DNA of 19,170 bases from an uncultured Bacteroidota bacterium (GTDB lineage: Bacteria; Bacteroidota; Bacteroidia; Chitinophagales; Chitinophagaceae). The stretch is from contig CAINEG010000181.1 in assembly GCA_903847655.1 (NCBI GenBank), positions 1-19,170 of the forward strand, given 5' to 3'. The notes below the pieces were generated by a model, which worked only from the letters and a program-made list of their open reading frames with translations, was not told the origin of the DNA and searched no databases. Both the position numbers and the translations under genes were made by a program. Shown piece by piece: positions 5,172 to 12,079 of the stretch (position 1 is its first letter; the number at the start of each line of letters is the position of its first letter).

Positions 5172-8042
5172 TTAGTTTAAAGCAGAATAAAGTCCTTCCT
5201 GTATTTTAGTTCTTAAGCTTAAGGCATTGAATACTTTACTGTCTCTGGTGGGATAAACCCTATTGGACAAGAATATAAACAACAATTGTTTTTCTGGATC
5301 AGCCCAAACACAGGTACCCGTAAATCCTGTATGTCCGAAAGTACTTGGAGAAGCACTTAAACAAGGGTATGGATCTTTGCTGCTAGTATTATTTTTTTCT
5401 GGCTTATCAAAGCCAAGTCCTCTGCGACTATTGTTGGCTTGGTAGCTAGTAAATAGATTAATCGTAGCGGTATCAAAATAAGATTGTCCTTCCCATTGTC
5501 CCTGGTTCAACAACATCAAGTACATTTTTGCTAAGTCGCTAGTATTGCTAAATAAACCGGCATGACCTGCAATGCCGCCCATTACTGAGGCGCCTTCGTC
5601 ATGCACCGCACCTTGGATCAATTCATGTCTGAAATAATTGTCTAATTCACTTGCAGCAATTTTTTCGATACTTGTTTTCTGTAAAGGTAAAAATCCAGTA
5701 GCCTTCATGCCTAGTGGGCCATAAAAATTTTGAGTAGCAAACTCATTCAATGGCATACCTGAAATTTTTTCTACAATTAAACCTAAAAAAATAAAATCAT
5801 TGTCGCTGTATACATATTGGCCAGGGATGCTGATGGGGCTTTCAAGAATTTTGTTGTGTATGCTGTCCTCCCAGCTGTCCAATAAATATTTCGATGGTGT
5901 AATCATTTTATGATGTGTATTGTCCGCTACTTGAGTAACCAAGCCAGGTTTAAACTGTCCGTCTTTCTCTAAAAGTGATTCATAAAATTTAATATAGGGA
6001 TAAAGTCCAGCTTGATGTAAGAGTAAATCTTTAATGGTAATTTTTTCTTTTTCGTTGCCCCTTACCCAAGGCAGGTAATCACCAATGGTATGGTCCAATT
6101 TTAGTTTTCCTTCAGCTACTAATTTCATAATGGACACCGTGGTGGTACTTACTTTAGTGACAGAAGCTAGGTCGTAGACAGTTTCAAGATCAACTGCAGG
6201 AGAACCGATTCCTGCCACATGGCCATAGGCTTTATTAAAAATTATTTTATTGTTTTTTGCCACTAATATCTGACAACCTGGAATGGCTTTTTTTTCAATG
6301 GCATCTACTACCATTGAATCAATAAATTGTAGTTTATTATTTTCATTTACATTTTCTTTGGTAATGGTAGTGTTTGAATTTTTATAGGCAGTACCAAACA
6401 ATAAGCTATCACTCACAGAGACGGGCAACTGGCCAGTAGCTTGCACCTTGCCTTCCAGCCATTGCAGGGCAGCCTTTTGAGTATAGAGGTTGTCTTCGTA
6501 GGCGAATAAAATATTATCGATGCTTTTAAAATTGGCCACCGCATAAGGGTTGCCAAAGATTAAATGAATCCAATGTTTGTCCTGCGTTTCATTGAGTAAA
6601 TTAATGATGGAGGCAGGAATTTCAAAAAAATTGGCAGGTCTTCTATTGTAATTATGCAGTCCAACAATCACTTGATCAAATAAGGTAAGACTAGTTTTTA
6701 AATTAGCCAGGTCATTGCTGTCTTTAGCGTTGACATAAAATATTTTTGCCTGGTAGTTTTCTTCTAATGCTTTGGTAAGTGTATTGGGCCCGGCAAGATT
6801 TAAGGCCAGGTAGGCTATTTTTTTATTTTGATCAAGATAAGGCAGGCTTGCATTGGCCCTGACAAAAGTCAAAGACTGCAAAGCCATTTGTGTTTTGATA
6901 CTACCCACAGATTTATTTAGATCTGAAAGCAGGTTGGTCGTATCAATTGGCGTTAATTGGCTCAATCCATATTTGTATTTCGCAGTCAACACTTTTTTAA
7001 CGCGTTGCTTGATGTCTTTTCTACTTAATCTACCTTCTCTAATGGCAGTTCTTATTTTTTTTATAGATTGCTCAATGTCTCCAGGTAAACAAAGTAGATC
7101 ATTCCCAGCCAGTAGGGCCTGAACATTGGCTTCCCCATTGGGAAAATAATTACCAATCGCTTTCATGTCTAATGCATCAGTGACTGCAATACCCGTAAAT
7201 CCTAATTCTTTTTTTAGTAAATCATGAATGGCTTTTCTAGATAAGGAAGTAGGCGTTTTGGGTGTGCTGTCGATGCTTGGCACAGACAAATGTCCTACCA
7301 TCACAGATCCTATACCAGCTGCAATCAAAGCGCGAAAAGGAGCTAACTCTAAAGCATCTAAGGCCGATCTAGATTTATTAATTATGGGCAAGTCATTGTG
7401 AGAATCAACTGCTACATCACCATGGCCTGGAAAATGTTTGCCGGTAGCCATGACATTATTCTCCTGCAATCCTTTCATATAGGCAATGCCATGTTGAATA
7501 ACTCTTTCTTTATTCTGACCGAAACTACGGTCATTAATGACTGGATTGGAAGGATTATTGTTGATGTCAATGTCTGGCGCATAATTAATTTGTATGCCTA
7601 GCCTTTTACATTGAGCTGCAACGGCTATGCCCATTTGATAAATTAAATCCGAAGAGGGGATGGCCCCTAAAGAAAGTTGTCTTGGGAACATATCTACACT
7701 GTCTAAACGCATGCCCACGCCCCATTCTGCATCCATGGTGATAAATAGGGGCGTTTTTGCAATAGACTGATAATAGTTAGTTTGCATGGCCTCTCTGATT
7801 GGGCCACCTTGAAAAAAACACAGTCCGCCAATATTAAATTTTTTGATGAGCTCGCTGATTGTATCGCGTTTTTTTTCATCCCAATTGCTGTGTGCTCTTA
7901 CGATCATTAATTGCGCAATTTTTTCATTTAAATTAAGCGCAGCCATATGTTGGCGTACCCATTTCTTTTCTTGTTTAGTTTGGGCCATTCCATTTTCAAC
8001 AAGTAGGGCTAAAATAAAAATCAATAAAAATAGTTTTCTCAT
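5172..8042 (-). CDS. Exported GH3 N-acetylglucosaminidase fused to a beta-lactamase-like serine hydrolase
   Basis: This is a 956-residue two-enzyme fusion with a signal peptide (residues 1-20, ending NGMAQ). Residues about 30-360 form a GH3 TIM barrel of the NagZ type. KHFPGHGD at 202-209 and DSH at 213-215 give the Asp-His acid/base loop, and TDALDM at 288-293 gives nucleophile Asp289. A middle region (about 380-550) resembles the C-terminal GH3-associated domain. Residues about 575-956 form a class C/penicillin-binding-type serine hydrolase: SVTK at 627-630 (Ser627, Lys630), YSD at 745-747, and HTG at 904-906. The fusion is a recurring Bacteroidota architecture, likely trimming GlcNAc-containing glycans or muropeptides outside the cytoplasm. 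Its exact substrate is unknown. No promoter box was found in the 128-base spacer upstream. It is followed by porZ after 4 bases. Confidence 0.88.
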   Translation of the reverse strand: MRKLFLLIFILALLVENGMAQTKQEKKWVRQHMAALNLNEKIAQLMIVRAHSNWDEKKRDTISELIKKFNIGGLCFFQGGPIREAMQTNYYQSIAKTPLFITMDAEWGVGMRLDSVDMFPRQLSLGAIPSSDLIYQMGIAVAAQCKRLGIQINYAPDIDINNNPSNPVINDRSFGQNKERVIQHGIAYMKGLQENNVMATGKHFPGHGDVAVDSHNDLPIINKSRSALDALELAPFRALIAAGIGSVMVGHLSVPSIDSTPKTPTSLSRKAIHDLLKKELGFTGIAVTDALDMKAIGNYFPNGEANVQALLAGNDLLCLPGDIEQSIKKIRTAIREGRLSRKDIKQRVKKVLTAKYKYGLSQLTPIDTTNLLSDLNKSVGSIKTQMALQSLTFVRANASLPYLDQNKKIAYLALNLAGPNTLTKALEENYQAKIFYVNAKDSNDLANLKTSLTLFDQVIVGLHNYNRRPANFFEIPASIINLLNETQDKHWIHLIFGNPYAVANFKSIDNILFAYEDNLYTQKAALQWLEGKVQATGQLPVSVSDSLLFGTAYKNSNTTITKENVNENNKLQFIDSMVVDAIEKKAIPGCQILVAKNNKIIFNKAYGHVAGIGSPAVDLETVYDLASVTKVSTTTVSIMKLVAEGKLKLDHTIGDYLPWVRGNEKEKITIKDLLLHQAGLYPYIKFYESLLEKDGQFKPGLVTQVADNTHHKMITPSKYLLDSWEDSIHNKILESPISIPGQYVYSDNDFIFLGLIVEKISGMPLNEFATQNFYGPLGMKATGFLPLQKTSIEKIAASELDNYFRHELIQGAVHDEGASVMGGIAGHAGLFSNTSDLAKMYLMLLNQGQWEGQSYFDTATINLFTSYQANNSRRGLGFDKPEKNNTSSKDPYPCLSASPSTFGHTGFTGTCVWADPEKQLLFIFLSNRVYPTRDSKVFNALSLRTKIQEGLYSALN

Positions 8043-8101
8043 TTTTTGTCTTTAATGCAAATGAATTTCTCAAGTGGAGGCTGCTCTTGCAATTTAAGCA
8101 T

Positions 8102-8136
8102 AAAAAAAAACTTACCCTAAGAAGCGTAAGTTTTTT
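8102..8136 (-). terminator. Intrinsic terminator of the DUF5606 gene
   Basis: CTTAC at 8111-8115 pairs with GTAAG at 8126-8130, and the flanking A-run (8105-8110) pairs with the T-run (8131-8136). The result is an 11-pair stem with a 10-base loop. Read on the minus strand the hairpin is followed by a run of U's (8110-8102). It begins 35 bases after the stop of the DUF5606 gene and separates it from the GH3 fusion gene. The symmetrical A/T flanks mean it could also work on the plus strand. Confidence 0.75.
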
Positions 8137-8170
8137 ATATAAGATAGTTTGAGCGTATAATTGGGAAAGA

Positions 8171-8587
8171 CTATGCCTTAGTTTCGGCCTCGTCGTCGTC
8201 CACTTCAGGAAGCGTTGGAGTAACCTCATGCTTTTGCAATTGTGCAAACCATTTGATCATCTTTTTCATATCGCTAGGGTACACACGGTCAAAATCCATA
8301 TTGGCATATACTTTCTTAAAATAAGCTTGTACCATTTTAGGGTCCTTGTCATCAGGAAGGGCTTCTTTGGACTTGCCCATGGCAAGGAAAACCTCGGCCA
8401 AGAATACGTTTTCGCGGGTAGTAAATACTTCGATACTCTCCAAATGAGAGAACTGATGGGCTCTAGAACTGATAAATTGAGTACTATCATTTTCTAAAGA
8501 TTTGGCAATGGCGCCATCGCTTTTGCTGGTTAATAATTCAAATAATCCAGACTTGCCTGACACGGAGATCAATTTGCTGTATTCCAT
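8171..8587 (-). CDS. DUF5606 domain protein
   Basis: A 138-residue cytoplasmic protein of unknown function conserved across Bacteroidota. The N-terminal MEYSKLISVSGKSGLFELL is the recognisable DUF5606 start (a ligand- or RNA-binding-like small beta barrel is only a guess). A middle region with HLESIEVFTTRENVFLAEVF and a C-terminal helix FDRVYPSDMKKMIKWFAQLQ follow. It ends in an acidic tail (PEVDDDEAETKA). The ATG at 8587 is the natural start because the family begins with this motif. The gene is alone on its transcript: a divergent aminotransferase gene lies upstream and a clear hairpin terminator lies downstream. I know of no experimentally defined role. Confidence 0.82.
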   Translation of the reverse strand: MEYSKLISVSGKSGLFELLTSKSDGAIAKSLENDSTQFISSRAHQFSHLESIEVFTTRENVFLAEVFLAMGKSKEALPDDKDPKMVQAYFKKVYANMDFDRVYPSDMKKMIKWFAQLQKHEVTPTLPEVDDDEAETKA

Positions 8588-8651
8588 AAGTTCACTAGGT
8601 TTTTTTACGGCCGCAAATTACTGAAAAACACCCAATTTTCGTTTTTTAAAC

Positions 8652-8659
8652 TACCTTTG
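8652..8659 (+). promoter_or_regulatory. Putative -7 box ahead of the aminotransferase-rpoN unit
   Basis: TACCTTTG matches TAnnTTTG exactly and ends 23 bases before the ATG at 8683. No TTG is seen at the expected -33 distance (sequence there is ACACCCAATTTT), so the promoter would be weak or need an activator. It would drive the four-gene run 8683-14398. Confidence 0.4.
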
Positions 8660-8682
8660 TTTATCATTAAAAATCAAGAATT

Positions 8683-9882
8683 ATGCCAGGTTTTGAATTC
8701 TTTGGAGCAGAAGAAAAAAAAGAAGTAAATGAGGTCCTAGAGACAGGCATTTTGATGCGTTATGGATTTGATGGCCCTAGAAAGGGTATTTGGAAATCAA
8801 AAGAGCTAGAAAAAGCCATTTGTACTCAATTTGGTACTGCTTATGCGCAGTTAACTTCTAGCGGTACAGCAGCTTTGACGACTGCCATGGCTGCATTGGG
8901 TGTTGGCGCTGGTGATGAAGTAATCATGCCTGCCTTTACTTTTGTGGCAAGTTTTGAAGCCATTTTGAGCGTGGGGGCGGTGCCTGTATTAGTGGATATC
9001 GATAGCTCGCTTACTTTATCTCCTGCAGCAGTGAAGGCCGCTATCACCCCTAAAACAAAATGCGTGATGCCTGTGCATATGTGTGGAAGCATGGCTGATT
9101 TAGATGCATTGCATACAATTTGTAAAGAACACCATTTAATTTTATTAGAAGATGCTTGTCAAAGTATTGGCGGGACTTATAAAGGAAAAGCATTGGGTAC
9201 CATTGGACATGCAGGTACTTTTTCTTTTGATTTTGTAAAAACCATTACTTGTGGAGAAGGTGGTGTGGTGATGACAAATGATGTGGATGTGTATACTAAG
9301 GCAGATGCCTATACCGATCATGGACATGATCATTTAGGCGTAGATAGAGGTGCCGATTTGCATCCATTTTTAGGCTATAATTTTAGAATCAGTGAATTGC
9401 ATGCAGCAGTGGGTTTAGCACAGATAAAAAAATTAGATCAATTTTTAACCATTCAAAAAAAGAATCAATCTATATTAAAATCCTATTTGGAAAAAGTACC
9501 AGGGATTACATTTAGAACAGTTCCAGATCCTGCTGGAGACAGTGGAAGTTTCTTGAGTTGGTTTTTGCCTTCTCAAGCAGATGCGGATAAAGTATTACTT
9601 GCATTTAAAGAAGCAGGGATATTGCCAGGTAATTTTTATTGGTATGCCAACAATTGGCATTACATTAAAAAATGGATGCACCTTAAAAATGTACATAGCT
9701 TAAACAATTTGAATGAAGCGCAACAAAAGGCCTTGCATCAATTAAATACCACCTCCTTTGAAAAAAGTGATGCCATCATGAGTAGATGTATATCCACTGC
9801 CATTAGTTTAACTTGGTCTGAAGCACAAGTACATGAAAAAGGAGCTTTATTTTCATCTGTTTTACTTAAAGCACTTTCTTAA
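8683..9882 (+). CDS. DegT/DnrJ/EryC1/StrS sugar aminotransferase, KdnA-like
   Basis: A 399-residue fold-type I PLP aminotransferase acting on a keto-sugar. Evidence includes SSGTAAL at 59-65 (phosphate binding), EDACQ at 156-160 with Asp157 for the pyridine nitrogen, and SFDFVKTITCGEGG with Lys186 as the Schiff-base lysine. NFRISELHAAVGLAQ is the family's subunit-contact segment. The pattern MPGFEFFG at the start, DHGHDHLGVDRG at 212-223, FYWYANNWHY and SDAIMSR recalls KdnA, the transaminase that makes 8-amino-8-deoxy-Kdo for lipid A-core LPS, more than perosamine or bacillosamine transaminases. That assignment is from memory of the family and unverified. The usual partner dehydrogenase KdnB is not in the window. 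rpoN begins 12 bases downstream. Confidence 0.85.
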   Translation: MPGFEFFGAEEKKEVNEVLETGILMRYGFDGPRKGIWKSKELEKAICTQFGTAYAQLTSSGTAALTTAMAALGVGAGDEVIMPAFTFVASFEAILSVGAVPVLVDIDSSLTLSPAAVKAAITPKTKCVMPVHMCGSMADLDALHTICKEHHLILLEDACQSIGGTYKGKALGTIGHAGTFSFDFVKTITCGEGGVVMTNDVDVYTKADAYTDHGHDHLGVDRGADLHPFLGYNFRISELHAAVGLAQIKKLDQFLTIQKKNQSILKSYLEKVPGITFRTVPDPAGDSGSFLSWFLPSQADADKVLLAFKEAGILPGNFYWYANNWHYIKKWMHLKNVHSLNNLNEAQQKALHQLNTTSFEKSDAIMSRCISTAISLTWSEAQVHEKGALFSSVLLKALS

Positions 9883-9894
9883 AAGCATTCGTTT

Positions 9895-11406
9895 ATGTCA
9901 TTAGGACAATCCTTGCAACAAAGACAATTACAAAGGTTGTCGCCACAACAAATTCAACTAATGAAGTTGTTGCAAGTGCCTACTGCCCAAATTGAACAAA
10001 GAATTAAAGAAGAATTAGAAGAAAATCCTGCATTGGAAATGAATGCCGATTTATTGGAAGGGGATATGGAGCAATCGGTAGAGGAAATGAATGATGATTT
10101 ATTGGACGGTAATCAAGAAGAGGAAGAAGCTATTCCAGTGGATGAATTTGAGATGAGTAATGAAGAGTTAAGTAATTATGATTTTGATGATGATGAGGTA
10201 GCCAATTATAAAACCAAGGATGATTATTATCCAGAACTCGACAATGACAAAGTAATTCCCATTAAAGCGGAATTGAGTTTACATGAAATTTTGATGGATC
10301 AATTGAGTATGTTGGCATTGGAAGAGCAAGCTTATAAAATTGCTGAACAAATCATTGGAAGTTTGGATGACGATGGCTATTTAAGAAGAGCCCTACAATC
10401 CATCGCGGATGATCTTGCCTTTAAGCAAAGTTTGAACGTAGAGGTAAGTGAAATCGAAGCTATTTTATTAAAAGTACAACAGTTTGATCCGCCGGGTATT
10501 GGGGCTAGAAATTTACAGGAATGTTTGTTGCTTCAATTAAAAAGAAAAAAAGAAGAAGCGGAAGAGGCCGATGAGGACACTATTTTAGCGATCACGATTA
10601 TCGAAAAATATTTTGAAGAATTTACCAGAAAACATTACGATAAAATACAAAAGAGCTTACACTTAGAGGAGGTACAAATTAAAAAAGTATTGCATCAAAT
10701 TGTTTCCTTGAATCCTAAGCCAGGCGCGGAAACGGGGCATATGAGTGAGGCCGACAAGTACATCATTCCAGATTTTACTGTTTTGATTAACAACTCAAAA
10801 TTAGAATTGAGCTTAAATAGCAGAAACGCCCCTCCCTTGGTCATTAGTGATGATTACAAATTAATGTTGAAAGAATACGACAGAGGCAATAAACAAGATA
10901 AAGCCCAAAAAGAGGCCGTGTTTTTTTTAAAGCAAAAAATTGATTCGGCCAGATGGTTCATTGAGATGATTTTGCAAAGACAACAGACCTTATTAAAAAC
11001 AATGAATGCCATTTTGATTCATCAAGAAGCCTTTTTTATGAGTGGGGATACGACTAAGTTAAGACCTATGATTTTGAAAGACATTGCAGAAAAAACAAAC
11101 CTAGATGTATCCACCGTAAGTAGAGTAGCCAATAGCAAGTATGTACAAACAGAATTTGGCACTTTTCTTTTAAAATATTTTTTTAGTGAATCCTTGACTA
11201 CGGATTCTGGGGAGGAAGTGAGTACCAAAGAAGTAAAAGCCATTTTAGAGGAATTGTTGGAATCGGAAGATAAGCACAAACCCTTCAGTGACGATGAATT
11301 GACAGAGCAATTGCAAGAAAAAGGCTATAATATTGCTAGAAGAACAGTGGCCAAATACCGCGAACAATTAAACATTCCAGTAGCTAGATTAAGAAAAGAA
11401 CTCTAG
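9895..11406 (+). CDS. rpoN: RNA polymerase sigma-54 factor RpoN
   Basis: Sigma-54 directs RNA polymerase to -24/-12 promoters that need AAA+ enhancer-binding activators. The 503-residue protein has all regions in order. Region I is Gln/Leu-rich (LGQSLQQRQLQRLSPQQIQLMKLLQ, residues 3-27). Region II is very acidic (about 50-115, many Asp/Glu runs). The core-binding domain spans about 120-310, and a helix-turn-helix around 390-415 contains LDVSTVSRVANSKY. The RpoN box ARRTVAKYRE is at 481-490, near the C-terminus. Length and the long acidic region II fit Bacteroidota RpoN. The ATG at 9895 leads straight into region I. It sits second in a tight plus-strand run, and no enhancer-binding protein gene is in the window. 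Confidence 0.97.
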   Translation: MSLGQSLQQRQLQRLSPQQIQLMKLLQVPTAQIEQRIKEELEENPALEMNADLLEGDMEQSVEEMNDDLLDGNQEEEEAIPVDEFEMSNEELSNYDFDDDEVANYKTKDDYYPELDNDKVIPIKAELSLHEILMDQLSMLALEEQAYKIAEQIIGSLDDDGYLRRALQSIADDLAFKQSLNVEVSEIEAILLKVQQFDPPGIGARNLQECLLLQLKRKKEEAEEADEDTILAITIIEKYFEEFTRKHYDKIQKSLHLEEVQIKKVLHQIVSLNPKPGAETGHMSEADKYIIPDFTVLINNSKLELSLNSRNAPPLVISDDYKLMLKEYDRGNKQDKAQKEAVFFLKQKIDSARWFIEMILQRQQTLLKTMNAILIHQEAFFMSGDTTKLRPMILKDIAEKTNLDVSTVSRVANSKYVQTEFGTFLLKYFFSESLTTDSGEEVSTKEVKAILEELLESEDKHKPFSDDELTEQLQEKGYNIARRTVAKYREQLNIPVARLRKEL

Positions 11407-11425
11407 CAACAATATAAATTACTAA

Positions 11426-12064
11426 ATGGAAAACAAAGCACCCCAACCAATTCGCTACATTGCCAATGCAATTTCCTATGTATTTCATCCTTTGTTCATC
11501 CCGACTTATTTTTTTATCTATTTGATGTATTTGGTTCCTTTTGAATTTGCGGGAATTACAGACTGGCAATTAAAATTAAAATTATTTAGTGTATTTTGGT
11601 TGACTGCATTTTTTCCCGCATTTGCAGTATTTCTATTGTGGAGACTAAAGTTTAGTGAGAGCATCTTTTTGCGTACCCAAAAAGAAAGAATCATTCCCTA
11701 TGTAATTGTCATGTTTTTCTATTGGTGGATGTATTATTTAAGTAGAAATTTTACTGATCAGCCCTTGGCATTAAAATATTTTTATTTTGGCATATTCATA
11801 GCCACTGCCATTGGTTTAACCATCAATAATTTCATGAAAGTGAGTTTGCATGCCATGGGCATTAGTGGCTTACTCATGGCAGTTATTTTGGTAGGCTTAT
11901 ATTATCCTGTCAATAATTTAGCTTGGATATTGCTTGTGATTATACTTGCTGCATTGGTGATGAGTGCAAGAATGGTGGTAAGCGATCATACAAAAAACGA
12001 ATTGATGGTAGGATTTGCTATTGGCTTATTCACGCAGCTAGTTGCCTTTGTTTGGATTTTATAA
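11426..12064 (+). CDS. Integral membrane protein with degenerate PAP2-like motifs
   Basis: A 212-residue polytopic protein with about six hydrophobic helices and no signal peptide. Three spots resemble the PAP2 phosphatase signature. They are RTQKERIIP at 83-91 (compare K-x6-RP), SLHAMG at 140-145 (compare SGH), and SARMVVSDHTKNE at 180-192. The last keeps Arg182-x5-His188-x3-acid, with Glu192 where Asp is usual. This suggests a divergent member of the PAP2/lipid phosphatase fold, perhaps acting on lipid phosphates at the inner membrane, but it may be inactive or unrelated. Such proteins beside rpoN are, as I recall, frequent in Bacteroidota. It starts 20 bases after rpoN stops and is followed 15 bases later by the RND transporter. 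Confidence 0.7.
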   Translation: MENKAPQPIRYIANAISYVFHPLFIPTYFFIYLMYLVPFEFAGITDWQLKLKLFSVFWLTAFFPAFAVFLLWRLKFSESIFLRTQKERIIPYVIVMFFYWWMYYLSRNFTDQPLALKYFYFGIFIATAIGLTINNFMKVSLHAMGISGLLMAVILVGLYYPVNNLAWILLVIILAALVMSARMVVSDHTKNELMVGFAIGLFTQLVAFVWIL

Positions 12065-12079
12065 TTTAAAAAAAATGCT

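Noticed and set aside
5172..6320. The SxxK/YSD/HTG hydrolase half as an antibiotic-resistance beta-lactamase.
   Set aside because: It is fused to a NagZ-type GH3 domain in a chromosomal housekeeping context. This architecture points to cell-wall or glycan metabolism, and nothing suggests acquired resistance.
8614..8620. Possible -7 box for the DUF5606 gene on the minus strand (TAATTTG).
   Set aside because: It is one base short of TAnnTTTG and has no TTG at a usable distance upstream.
12075..12077. Alternative ATG just upstream of the RND transporter start.
   Set aside because: It is out of phase with the transporter frame; the ATG at 12080 leads into the expected N-terminal helix.
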